DNA from: Chromera velia
Lineage: Eukaryota; Sar; Chromeraceae
NCBI GenBank assembly: GCA_018398765.1
Contig: JAHBMJ010005030.1
Coordinates: 62,001-126,000, forward strand
Length of the DNA: 64,000 nucleotides
Reading direction: 5' to 3'
Positions 1 to 10,523 of this stretch are shown one piece after another (positions within the stretch are counted from its first letter, which is position 1; each line of letters starts with the position of its first letter). The notes beneath the pieces were generated by a model. It was not told where the DNA came from. It ran no database searches and saw only the letters and a list, made by a program, of their open reading frames with translations. The position numbers were made by a program, and so were the translations under genes.

Positions 1-1267
1 GACAAACAGACAGAACACAGAAAGGACTGGAGGGGGAGAGGAGAAAAGGAAGGATAGGGAAACACAGAAAGAAAAATGACTGGAAGAGATGCGGTGCACA
101 CGAGTCCAGTGGTCGCTTGGTTCTTCTCTGACCGAAAAACCTACCTGTATAGATGAGGTCAGGAATTGCTTGATGCACCATGTCGTGCACGAAGAAGATG
201 AGTTCATGCAGGGGGTCTTTGGGTTTCTTCGTGAAAGGAATGCCCGCGTTAAGTCCCGGAAACCAATACAGGTTCTGTCTTCTGTTCTCGCTCGCTCTAA
301 AGAAAAGACCTTGGTTTAACACGGTTTTGATCAGATTCACCATACCGTACTGCACTGCAAAAGGATTGTTGACGTATTCGTTGGTTTCGAAAAAAGCCCA
401 GGGGTCTCTGTGGAGTTCGATAGGCCGTTTGTATTCCTGGGGGTGCCAGCACCAGTCTCCCAGTTGGGTTCTGTAGAGGAATTCCTTGATGAAGTCAGAG
501 ACGCAGTGGTCTCGCGCGCACTGCTTGAAGCCGGCCTGTTTGAGTTCATGGAAAGTCCTGTCAACTCCAGGCACGACAAAAATCGAATCAAATCCAAAGG
601 CGCCCTCTTTTGCCCTTGAGAGATCGAGGTACCCCTCGACGTTGTGGGAGAAGGATCCGACCTGAAGGAGCAGAGATAGTTGGATGAATTGTATCACAGT
701 ATGCAGGATCAGACTGCAAATGAGATGACTTGGGGGGGGAAATATTACACAGGTGGCATGTATGCACACTCGTGCTCGAAGTCTGCATTCTCACACCAAG
801 ACGAAACAAATATCGACGCGCATCCGTCTATTGCGCAGGGGAAGGGGCAGGAGCACTGAATCAGTTCCCGTAGGGATGTGTACCGGCAGGAGCCAAAGCG
901 TATACATCAGTTGGATCGTCTGTACATGTGTGTATGTATGGGGCTTCTTGACAAGGGGAGCAGACATATAGAGGCACAAGCTAACCTTGTCCGTTCCCTC
1001 CTTTGATTGAAAAACCTCGTAGATGAGTGTGCTTCTGTGGAGTACCCTCTCTAAGTTCACCATCTTGGGGGGTCTGGTGGCTCTCCTCAAGCTTCCCTGG
1101 TCTTCTCCTTCCAACGCCTCCAGAGTGCTCTGTTCCCTTATCCGTGCAAACAGATTCGCGTGTTCTGGTCTCTTGGTCACCAATTTGATCCCATAACGAT
1201 CGAAGAGGGTTGCCACCTCGGCTGCCTTTGCGGCGTTTGTTGTCTCAAAGAAGATCACTCTGGGCAT
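1..1267 (-). CDS. ITPase/HAM1-like nucleotide pyrophosphatase, 3' part beyond window
   Basis: The exon model is 1267-986 and 661-145, joined in phase 0 (donor GTTAGC, acceptor CTTCAG). A third intron opens at 144 with GTAGGT, so the 3' end lies outside the window. The N-terminus MPRVIFFETTNAAKAAEV resembles the start of HAM1/RdgB non-canonical purine NTP pyrophosphatases, where a Thr/Ser-x-Asn-x-x-Lys motif binds triphosphate. Exon 2 begins with AKEGAFGFDSIFVVPG, close to the family's conserved GFGYDPIF block. That family hydrolyses ITP/XTP to keep nucleotide pools clean. After this domain the protein continues about 100 residues further than a standard HAM1 protein, through an aromatic segment containing HDMVHQAIPD, which I do not recognise. 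Exon 1 is short for the family's central part, so an exon may be missing or the domain may be divergent. Homology call is moderate. Confidence 0.6.
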
Positions 1268-1361
1268 CTTGGAACGAACTTCCCCTCGAAAGACGTGTGC
1301 AGTCTCCTTCTGGTGGTTGTGATCGCTGGTAGATGGGTTAGTACTCCCGCGTGTTTGTGAA

Positions 1362-1469
1362 ATGGCGGCAGTCTCAGAGAGAGAACGCCAACGAGTGCGG
1401 AACTACCTCGGCGGCACCCGAAAGCTCTCTGCTGGGAATGAAAACTTCGACGTACTGCACTTCTTCAAG
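1362..1469 (+). CDS. Possible short first exon, divergent from the ITPase-like gene
   Basis: An ATG at 1362 opens 36 codons (MAAVSERERQRVRNYLGG...) ending exactly at a strong donor, AAG followed by GTAAGT. The start is only 95 bp from the divergent ITPase-like start, which suggests a shared bidirectional promoter. Joining in phase 0 to the acceptor GTTTCAG near 2200 would keep the RRP1 frame open and would place the two tRNA genes antisense inside an intron. RRP1 homology, however, begins only after the ATG at 2246, so this could equally be a separate small gene or an untranslated leader. Low confidence. Confidence 0.3.
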
Positions 1470-1634
1470 GTAAGTCACTTTCAGGTTCTCGTGTATCGGG
1501 TCGCGGATGCCTGACAGCGAAAACTAAAGTTTCGATTTTTCAGTTTTTTTTTTGTATTTTTTTGGGTTAAACTTATGATTTTCCGTCGAAACTCGAGTTT
1601 TCGAGATGGAAAAATGTATTTCGGTCGGCAAAAG

Positions 1635-1714
1635 TGACGGAAGTGGGGTTCGAACCCACGCCCTTGCGGACTGCGGCCTTAACGCAGCGCCTTAGACCAC
1701 TCGGCCATCCCGTC
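1635..1714 (-). tRNA. tRNA-Leu, anticodon AAG
   Basis: The 80-nt minus-strand sequence folds as a class II tRNA. The 7-bp acceptor stem has one G-T pair. The anticodon stem is CTGCG/CGCAG with loop TTAAGGC, giving anticodon AAG (reads CTT). It has a long variable arm and a canonical TGGGTTCGAACCCCA T arm. There is no intron. A TTTT run follows the 3' end, as expected for RNA polymerase III termination. The discriminator is A. Confidence 0.95.
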
Positions 1715-1820
1715 ATTGTTGACGCAAAATTTCTTCGGGCAAGATCAGTCAAAGGACGGCTAGACCACCCAATGCATATGCTCTCTCTATATATAGCTGT
1801 GTGCCTCATCGAGGCAAAAG

Positions 1821-1900
1821 TGACGGAAGTGGGGTTCGAACCCACGCCCTAACGGACTGCGGCCTAAACGCAGCGCCTTAGACCTCTCGGCCATTCCGTC
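1821..1900 (-). tRNA. tRNA-Leu, anticodon TAG
   Basis: This is a second class II tRNA, 80 nt, nearly identical to its neighbour about 106 bp away. The anticodon loop is TTTAGGC, giving anticodon TAG (reads CTA). The variable arm differs at its tip and the acceptor stem differs by one base. The 3' flank GCAAAAG on the plus strand is shared with the first copy. This points to local duplication followed by anticodon change. A TTTT terminator follows. Confidence 0.95.
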
Positions 1901-2245
1901 TTTCGTGCGTGAAGGGGTCCCAACCACAAAGCGATACTGGGTGAAACGCATGGTCCGACTGAGTGACACACTGAACGCGACGCGATCCGCCCCCCCAGGG
2001 CCAGCTGGGGCGCCACCTGGCGCCTCTGGACCATCGTCTTCCAGTCTTCATCAAACCGTCCGATCTCCGTATCGCGAGTCTACCCGGTACACCAATCGGA
2101 TTTCGTGTGAGGAGTTCAGCGATATATCAACCCACAACGGAAGAACAGTGGGCCGTAACTCAGAAGCACCTTCTATCGCCTTCATTTTTTATCGTTTCAG
2201 GTTGTATGTGACTTTTCATTTTTTGTTGTGATCGACAGAAGCAAT

Positions 2246-5200
2246 ATGTCGGCAGCAAACGGCACCAGCAGCAGCAGCAGCGAGGGCGCAGACTTGACTC
2301 GTGCCCCCTTGCGTGCTCTCGCTCACTCTTCTGAAGAGGCAACGCGAGTGGATGCAGTTTCGGCAATGCACAAATGGTTGAAACGCCACCCGAATCTTGA
2401 CTTGTTGGACTACATGAAACTCTGGAAGGGCCTCTGGTTCTGTCAGTCTTCCCTCTCTCCCCTCTCCCCTTGTCACCCCTGCCCCCTTTCTCCTCCCACT
2501 TCCACATACACCTTTCCCTCCCTGCAGCGTTCTGGCACGCGGACAAGAAGGCCTTCCAGACGATTTTTGCAGTGAAGATCGTGAAGCTTCTGGAGGCGAT
2601 CCCAGAGGAGAACCAGACCACCTGGATGGGGGCCTTCTGGATGACCGCACAGAAAAACTGGACCACTCTCGATAGAGTCAGGTCAGCCTGCCGGAATGGT
2701 TCATAGAGTAGAGTGCCGCTTGAAGAACGCAAACGTCGGAAGAGGGTGGTACACGACCACAAAGGTTGTCTCAAGGACCCAGCGTTGGACGCTACTGCAA
2801 AGCATCTTACCGCAAGAGTGAAGCAGAAGTTGTCATGAAGAGGCACATTCGAGAAGCAGTGAAAGAACGTGCACACTCGGAAAGAGTGCAAAGAATGAAG
2901 ATGGGGCACCGGACAAAACTTCACACCCACGTTCGCTTGGCGGCATTCAATTGAATGAAAGCAAAGGCTGCGAATGAGTCTTTCTTCGAACGATGTTTGC
3001 TGTTCTTCTATGATGGATGCAGGCTGGACAAGTATCTGCTTCTTGTCCGGATTTTTCTGGCGGAAACGTTCGCCATCTTGAAGAAAAAAAAATGGGACCC
3101 GGAGGTCAGCAGCGTAGAGAGGAGTTCTGGTTTGGCGGCCTGCCTACTTGTCCGTCCATCTGCGTGCCTGTCTGTCTGCTCGTGTACGTGTCTCCTCCCT
3201 CCTCCTCAGCTCTCCTCTCTCATGTAGTCTTCCGCCCCGGCGCCCCTTTGTCTCTCCCTCTGCCTGAACGCTGCGTGCAGTTCATTGCGGAGTTGAATCT
3301 AATGCTGCGCTCTGCGGGGCCTCTGCGGGGTCACACAGGGTCCTCTGTGGCTCCTTTCGATCCTCGGAAAGGAGAGAGAGACGGGGGCAAGAAGAGAGAG
3401 TTGACACGCCTGGAAAAGTCCAGGCTTGCCAAGCAAATCCTCAAACAGAAGGCGAAGGAGAACGGTCCTTTGAAAGATCGAAGAGTACCCGAAGAGGAAC
3501 TCGAGGCTGCTGCTGCGAACCCGTTTATTGGTTTGTCTGCAGTGCCTGAGGGTTTGGGTGTGTCCCTCCACTTCACCGATATTTTTCTTGATGAGATGCG
3601 GGTGTCCCTCGATATGGCTGATGGTTCCGTTGTCGTTCAGCCGAAGCATGGTCAGAAGGGGCAGACGGGAGGGTTGGGTGCCGAAGAGATGAAAAAGAGG
3701 TGGGATCAGCGTATTGAGAATTTGAGAATTCTCTACAGGGGCATTCCGAAAAAGGACAAGACGCATAAGATGGCGGCGGAATTCGGTCCCTCGGAGTTTG
3801 ATTTGAGGGAAGAGGAGGCCACCAACACGCTCCCGCTGGTTGAGGGCAAACAGTCCCACCTGCCTGAGGGCACAGTGATGCTTTTGTTGGAACCTTTGCT
3901 TCAGGTGCGTGACTCTTTTTTTACTTTGTGCGTTCAAGTGCTGAGGGTGTGGAGCTGGGTTGGGTTGGGTGGGAGACAGGGCAAGGATGGTTGTAAGAGT
4001 GCATGCTTGATTGGATTCTCTCAAAGTGAAGGGTTAGAAAATGTTGGTGGGCAGCGAATTTATAGTATGGGGACGGCCGCGGTATCGGACGAGGGTGTTT
4101 TGTTCATTTTATTTGAAGGTGCGAAATCCTCCGTCGTCTTGCCACGACGTCTCGTCACGACCCGTCTGTTCACTTCGAGCGCAGCCACTGCAAAAGAGAA
4201 ATTGTGACTGCTCTTGCTTCATGACCCCTGTTTCACCCCATGTGCATTTTGACGTGTTCGGATGCGCACAACTCTTTTTTTGGCTTGCGCTTTCTGTGTT
4301 TGATTGAGCATGTGCAGGCTGCGAAATACTGCGGTTCCTCTGCACTCACACGGCGCATCCACTCGAGGGTGCTCTCCCGGGTCCTCTCTCCAGACGATGT
4401 GCCCTCTCTGCAACCTCTGGCGGACGCGCTCTTTGAAATGGCGGCAGAAAGGTCGGTAGGAATTTAAGGGGAAGACAGTAAGAGGGGTGTAGGGATCGAG
4501 AGAGAGTGCGGTCTGAGTGAGTGAGGGTGCTTGTGAAGAGAGACGGAAGTTGGGGGAGTGCGTCTGATGCAGGCGTGCACACAAATGCCTTGCTTCTTCG
4601 GTGTTGAAAGCTTGCATGTGTCTCTAATTTCTTCTTTTCCTCTTTCTTTCTTCCTTCCTTCCTTCCTTTCTTTCTTTCTTTCTTTCTTTCTTTTCTTTCT
4701 TTCTTTCTCTTCCCCTCCACCCCCCCCCCTTGCAGAAACATTCGGAGGGAGAACAGAGAACTTCTTTACGAGACTCTCAAGGAAGTGGAGGAGAATATCA
4801 GTCAGTCAGTCAGTGAGGCAGTTTGAGGCAAACAACAGGATGCATGGGTGCACTTTGAGGCTTCTTTTTTTTCTATCTTCCTTCCTTCTCCTCCCTCCGT
4901 CGGTCTCATCTCTGTTGCTTCTCGCTCTTCCCCTCTCCTAGTTGTGTACTTCCACGTACATCTTTCCTTCCTCTCTCTGTGTTGCATTGCAGCACGCCAG
5001 GGCCCCTCTGCCTCTTCCCACCCAGCGTCCCCCCCTCGGCCCATCTCCTCACCTTCCCGCCGTCTCTCTCCCTCCCAGCCGAAACCGAAAGTGCCCTCTC
5101 TAGAGGATGCCGAAGAGGAAGGGGGGGCAGAGGCAGACGAGGAGGAAGAGGGGGGTTGGCAGAAAGTTCAGCGGACCTCAAAACGTAAAAAGCAGAAGGA

Positions 5201-6666
5201 GAAGCAACAGAAGCCTCCTCCCTCACCCCCTCTCCCTCTGACAGGTAGTCCTGGAGGAAAACAGCAGAAGGCCGGGGGGGATGCAGGTTCTCTGTCTCCT
5301 CGTTGCCCCCCCGTCTCTCCTGTGCCGTCCCCTAAGCGAAACAAGGATAAACTCTCATCCCCTCTCCTGTCTCCAGGATCCCCAAAGCAGCGAGAGAGAA
5401 AGGGACCGCCTGACACAGACCCCAGTAGCACCCCTGTCAGATCTTCAGCAGGGGGACGTCAGGGGCGTTCTTCCGTTTTGGATTTTCTAGACCTAGAGCC
5501 TCACTCGATGTCGTCTGGGGGGTCTAGTGAGGAGAATGAGGGCCCGAAGAAGAAGAAGAAAAAGTCTTTGATTGACAAAGACTCCAAGTCAAAGGAGACG
5601 ACACAGCAGCCTGGAGCTGGAGGGGCATCGTCTTCTTCCTCATCTTCTTCCTCTTCCTTGAGTCAGCTGTCAACCGAGATGTTGGCAATGCTCAAGAATG
5701 GGTTGCCATCACAGGGCGATGCGGATGCTGCAAAGGACGGGGGGATAGGTGCAAAAAAGGTTGGTAGTACGTGTTTCGATGCAACTACAGGAAATAAAGT
5801 GTGCAGTCACTGTGCCTTCAACGCCTTTTTCCGTTGCCAGTTCCAAAAGGATTTTTCCGATGTTGCCTTTGTTTGTTTTCGCTGTCGCCTTTTCCGACGG
5901 ATCTGTGAGCTGCTGCACCCAAGAACACATTTTTGCGATCCAGGCGCAATTTGTGCGAAAAGACAATCCATTTTCGTTTTCCACTTACTAAATAGCTCCT
6001 CCCTCCTCCTTTCCTGTTGTGCAGAAGAAAAAGAAGAAAGGCCAGAAACGTGCGGGAGCAGCAGAAGGAGAAGGAGACGACAGTCCCCCTGCGAGCTCCA
6101 CAGAGGAAGAGCAGCAGTTGTTCGGTTCCTTCCTGTCTGGCGACCAGCAGAAGGGAGCAGCAGCCATGGGGGGGGAAGCAGCAGCTGCAGCAGGAGGGGG
6201 TGCTTCCTCTTCCTCCTCCTCGTCTTCGTCTGCACCACCGGCTAGTGGTCCCGGTACAGCAGGGGATGACGAAGATGGCTTCACCCTGGTGATGGGCAGG
6301 GGAAAGAAGAAGAAGCAGAAGAAGGCGCAGGAGGCAGCAGCAGCAGCGTCGTCTGTTGTCCCAGAGAGGGAGAACGTTGCGGGGGGTAGGAACATGGGGA
6401 GGAGAACGGCAGTTCCTCCTTTCGGGGCTTTGGCAAAGAGCTCTGACGGGGCTGCTGCCCTGCTGGCAATGACTAGGGGTCGGGGTGTGGTGAGGACAGG
6501 CGCGCTTACGCGTCGAGAGTCTTCGGGTTCTGTGGGATCTGTGAAGAGGACAACGAAGATCAAATGGGACCTGGAGAAGAACAAGGAGACAAGTCAGTCG
6601 GGCAGGGCGTGCGTGTGTGCGTGCGTGCGTGTGCGTGTATGTGTGTGTGTGTGTGTGAATGCGCGC

Positions 6667-6699
<33 letters not shown>

Positions 6700-6712
6700 G
6701 CTGTGTGTGAAC

Positions 6713-6747
<35 letters not shown>

Positions 6748-6841
6748 TATGTGTGTGAAAGTATGTGTGCGTATGTGTGTGTGTATGTGTATTTGAGTGT
6801 CTCTGTGTCTGTGTGTGTCTGTGTGTGTGACTGAGTGAGTA

Positions 6842-6881
<40 letters not shown>

Positions 6882-7512
6882 AGTGGGTGCGGGGGTTTTA
6901 TGCAGGTTTGGTGGAAGGAATTGTGATATTAATATAGAGAGGATGGGATGGAAGCGTCGAATGGGGGGCTTTGAATTCCTTCGTTGTCTCTCCCTGAAGC
7001 CGCCTGGTGATGGACGGAGAGTCTTAGTCTGCGTGCCTTTTTTTGTCGCCGCTTTTGAAGTGCACAAACTTCGCGGCTGTTCTGAAGCCTGTCACAGCAT
7101 TCCTCTCTGCATGCCTTTTTGAGCATCTATGCTCTCTCTGTCTCTCATGTTCTTTCTGTCTGCATGCTTCAACTGTGTGGCCGGTCCTTGTCTCTTTTTC
7201 TCGCTAGCTTCGTGTGGATTGTTGCGTATGCATCTGTAGAGTTGCCATCAAATGAAAAGCCGTTGTATTTCGCTCATCCCGCACCCCTATTTTATATTGA
7301 CGCACACAGGATTTAGAGACAAGAAACCCGTAGTGACCATCTCTCCAGCCAACGGACGAAGGAGTCTTGAAGTGGCTCCGAGAAGCGCAGACAGACCCCC
7401 GCCCCCAAAGGGCATTCTGAAGCCCAGCCCTAAACCGGCGGGACCGCCAGAAGGGAGGGGGTCCGCAAGGACTCGGAGCGCGTCGAGCCATAGTCAGCGT
7501 GGGGGGAGGTGA
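2246..7512 (+). CDS. RRP1: RRP1/Nop52-like ribosomal RNA processing protein
   Basis: Nine exons join in a consistent frame: 2246-2441, 2528-2681, 3023-3104, 3281-3904, 4318-4451, 4736-4800, 4993-5759, 6025-6592, 7310-7512; total 930 aa. The first exons show the Nop52 signature: MKLWKGLWF, then a helical segment ending in WTTLDRVR, then LDKYLLLVRIFL split across introns. Exon 4 carries GVSLHFTDIFLDEM, another conserved block. RRP1 proteins act in the nucleolus in pre-60S rRNA processing. From about residue 420 the protein becomes low complexity: acidic stretches, serine runs and KKKKKK blocks (likely nuclear/nucleolar localisation), ending with a PPPPKGILKP motif and an SR-like tail, so it is longer than the yeast form. 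Five of eight donors begin GTCAG. Intron 8 carries a long GT microsatellite. The start at 2246 has no alternative in-frame ATG upstream unless the 1362 exon is joined. Confidence 0.85.
4640..4712 (+). repeat. (CTTT)n / (CCTT)n microsatellite in RRP1 intron 5
   Basis: Polypyrimidine tetranucleotide array directly upstream of the acceptor of exon 6, so it doubles as the intron's polypyrimidine tract. Confidence 0.9.
6602..6878 (+). repeat. (GT)n tract followed by (GA)n tract in RRP1 intron 8
   Basis: About 235 bp of imperfect GT dinucleotide repeat with GCGC and GTAT interruptions, then a 35-bp GA run. Open frames reading CVCVCV across it are artefacts of the repeat. Confidence 0.95.
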
Positions 7513-8103
7513 AGGAAAGAGAGAGGGGGGGGAGAGGGGGGTCACGCGGTTTCGTTCCCTGTGAGTTCCTCTCCCTGGCTGTTCATGGGAGAAAGGGGGA
7601 GGGAGATCAGGGAAGAAAGTTGGCGGTGGTTGGCTGAGCAGGTCCCGACTCTGTCGCATGCAGGCTCGGTCGCCGGTCGGCAGGAAGGCTGAATGAGCTT
7701 TCTGTCTCTCTCTTTCACCTACTTTCTTTCTGAAGGGAAATTTGAAAGTGAACTGTGCCTCTCGCGCGAGAGCGCAGGGGATGAGATGTCACGTGGGAGG
7801 GAGAGACTCCAGTTGGGGCGCTTCTTTTTCTCCTTTTGTGGTAACTTCATTTTTTCGCTTTCTAGACCCTTTTATTGAAAAGATGCGTCGCATTTCTGTG
7901 TCTCTACTCTCTCTTGCTTTCTCATCTTGGCTTAATTCTCCTTGGCGTCAACTTGAGGTGGAGACATGCAGTGACTTCAGTGTGAGGGGAAGACAATATC
8001 ATGCAGTCACTTTGTCACAACAACCAATCATTTGTGCATGCAAACTTGAGTATAAGCGAGCTAAAACAGGCGTGAAGTCCTCATATGGTCCTTTTGATCG
8101 TTC
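7513..8103. other. RRP1 3' flank, no gene seen
   Basis: GA-rich then mixed sequence following the RRP1 stop. No supported exon, RNA gene or transposon edge was seen. It presumably contains the 3' UTR and polyadenylation site. Confidence 0.5.
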
Positions 8104-9483
8104 TAGGCCGGACACGAGCAGCGGGCAGGCGACGGGCTCAAGGCGTGGCGGCGTGGCGGCGCGGCGGCGCTATGAGTGACGGCCTGTATAATTCTGACGT
8201 GGCCTGACGTCGGGATTGATCAGTCTGCCTGCATGCACGCTTGATTGGTATGGTAGCATCTGACTGATGAATTAACAGGACAACTCTCCTAGATCAGACT
8301 TTCTACGACACTTATAGCCACTGAACTCGAATGCCCATCTTAGCTATTAGAGTTCAGAGAGCCCCGTATATAGCTAACAATTGGATGCAGTTGAGGAACA
8401 GAGAGGTGAAGTCAGTGTGGGCAGAAGTGATAGGCATGTGGAGTGGTATATGTGCTTGTGAGTGTAGGATGGATGAAGGAGATTGGGTAGATGAATTGTG
8501 TGTGACATTATCCTCCGATCTTGCATGTGCATGTGTGTATGCAGTTCGATGTACTTATCCATGCAGAATGAGGTGTGTGATGAGCGACGGTTCGAGGGGG
8601 CTCTAGGAGAGGGAGCCTATAGAAGAAAAGTAGAAGCCGAGCGAGGTCGTCGGCTCAGAGCAGCGGGCAGGTGTAGGCCGGACACGAGTAGCGGGCAGGC
8701 GACGGGCTCAAGGCGTGGCGGCGTGGCGGCGCGGCGGCACTATGATCTGACGTGGCCTGACGTCGGAATTGATCAGTCTGCCTGCATGCACGCTTGATTG
8801 GTATGGTAGCATCTGACTGATGAATTAACAGGACAACTCTCCTAGATCAGACTTTCTACAACACTTATAGCCACTGAACTCGAATGCCCATCTTAGCTAT
8901 TAGAGTTCAGAGAGCCCCGTATATAGCTAACAATTGGATACAGTTGAGGAACAGAGAGGTGAAGTCAGCGTGGGCAGAAGTGATAGGCATGTGGAGTGGT
9001 ATATGTGCTTGTGAGTGTAGGATGGATGAAGGAGATTGGGTAGATGAATTGTGTGTGACATTATCCTCCAATCTTGCATGTGCATGTGTGTATGCAGTTC
9101 GATGTACTTATCCGTGCAGAATGAGGTGTGTGATGAGCGACGGTTCGAGGGGGCTCTAGGAGAGGGAGCCTATAGAAGAAGAGCAGAAGCCGAGCGAGGT
9201 CGTCGGCTCAGAGCAGCGGGCAGGTGTAGGCCGGACACGAGTAGCGGGCAGGCGACGGGCTCAAGGCGTGGTGGCGTGGCGGTGCGGCGGCACTATGATC
9301 TGACGTGGCCTGACGTCGGAATTGATCAGTCTGCCTGCATGCACGCTTGATTGGTATGGTAGCATCTGACTGATGAATTAACAAGACAACTCTCCTAGAT
9401 CAGACTTTCTACAACACTTATAGCCACTGAACTTGAATGCCCATCTTAGCTATTAGAGTTCAGAGAGCCCCGTATATAGCTAA
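8104..9483. repeat. Tandem repeat, 2.4 copies of a ~553-bp unit
   Basis: Units start with TAGGCCGGACACGAG at 8104, 8674 and 9227. Unit 1 (570 bp) has a short extra segment near 8170, unit 2 is 553 bp, and unit 3 breaks off near 9483 after GTATATAGCTAA. Copies differ by only scattered substitutions, implying recent amplification. Each unit contains a GGCGTGGCGGCG-rich patch, a TGACGTGGCCTGACGTCGG segment and a TCAGTCTGCCTGCATGCACG segment. A 91-codon frame is conserved between copies but looks incidental. Confidence 0.95.
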
Positions 9484-10523
9484 TAATCGTAATAGATCCT
9501 AATTAATCGTAGTGAACCGTTTTTTACCGTTTTTCTAGTCGTCTTCATATGATAAATAAGTATACTATTAAATTATTATCAACTGAATGAATGAATGAGT
9601 TAGGTTAAAGCTGGTGAGCCACTTCTTAGGCTCTGGCCAACCCGGTATGTTATACAGAAATTCGTTATGCAACCTAGGTTCCATGGGGTATTTGAAGGCT
9701 TGCTAAGACTAGGCGGCCCCTTCGCTTTAATCTTAAGCACACACGCCGGACGGAGGTGCCCCGGTCCTCAGATTACTATAGTGGTGTGTCGTGCGTGCTG
9801 TATAATGCATTTTACATAATTGTTGTTTTTAAATTATTGACTTTAGATTAGTTATCTTATTATAATTTTAAATTTATTAATTTAGTGTATTATATCAATT
9901 GTATAAAATTTAGGCGCAACTTGTCATTGATGGTTCAGCTTTGGCCAGGTAGCCATAGGTTACCGTGGGTTTCAGTGGACAAGGAGGGATGGTTGAGCTT
10001 GCAAGAATCAATCATTGCAGTCTTAGGCTGATCGAAGCAGAGACTGCAGAGTCGACGGCGTGCGGCATCGCAAAACTTTCGGTCGCGTTTGCCGCAAAAA
10101 GGCTCTGCAATCGGGCTTGCATGGGCGCAAAACGAGCGCATGTGTTGCATGTTTGCACAGATTTCTGGATGATTTCTGGCACTTGCATGCGTGCATGCAC
10201 TGCATGTATACATTGAATCATACCTCGCGCGGCCTTCGTCGAGGTTCGCTGATGCATGCCTATATATACAGCGAAGGGCACATACAACAGAGCACTTGTC
10301 TCTCTGAGAGGACAGTAAGATCTGCAGCTCCCTCACAGCCGACTTCGACGAACGGACACATATATAAGTTAGCTTCCGTGTTGTTTGCGCGTGTTGCCTG
10401 ACTCTGGAGCAAGCGGCTTCTCATTGTAAGACATAGAACGATATAATCTCTCGCTGAGAAGCAGAGGGGAAAACCGAAAGCGAATTCGTAAGCTAACGCA
10501 TCCATTTGAGGTGGGTGGTTGAA
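9484..10523. other. Intergenic, AT-rich, with one dispersed repeat copy
   Basis: Contains the dispersed repeat copy at 9602-9720, then an AT-rich block (9780-9920) and the presumed HAP2 promoter and 5' UTR. No coding sequence supported. Confidence 0.5.
9602..9720. repeat. Dispersed SINE-like repeat, copy 1
   Basis: GGTTAAAGCTGGTGAGCCA...TAGGCTCTGGCCAACC...CCTAGG...GGGGTATTTG...CTAAG matches a second copy at 16070-16190 at most positions. Both copies are immediately preceded by a short simple repeat, here (TGAA)n. That is typical of the tail of a SINE or LINE inserted on the minus strand. Confidence 0.7.

Noticed and set aside
6600-6838. Cys/Val-repeat coding frames
   Set aside because: They are produced by the GT microsatellite in an RRP1 intron.
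8331-9159. Two nearly identical 91-codon frames (MPILAIRVQRAP...)
   Set aside because: They lie inside the 553-bp tandem repeat, are conserved only because the repeat is, and have no protein-like composition or splice context.
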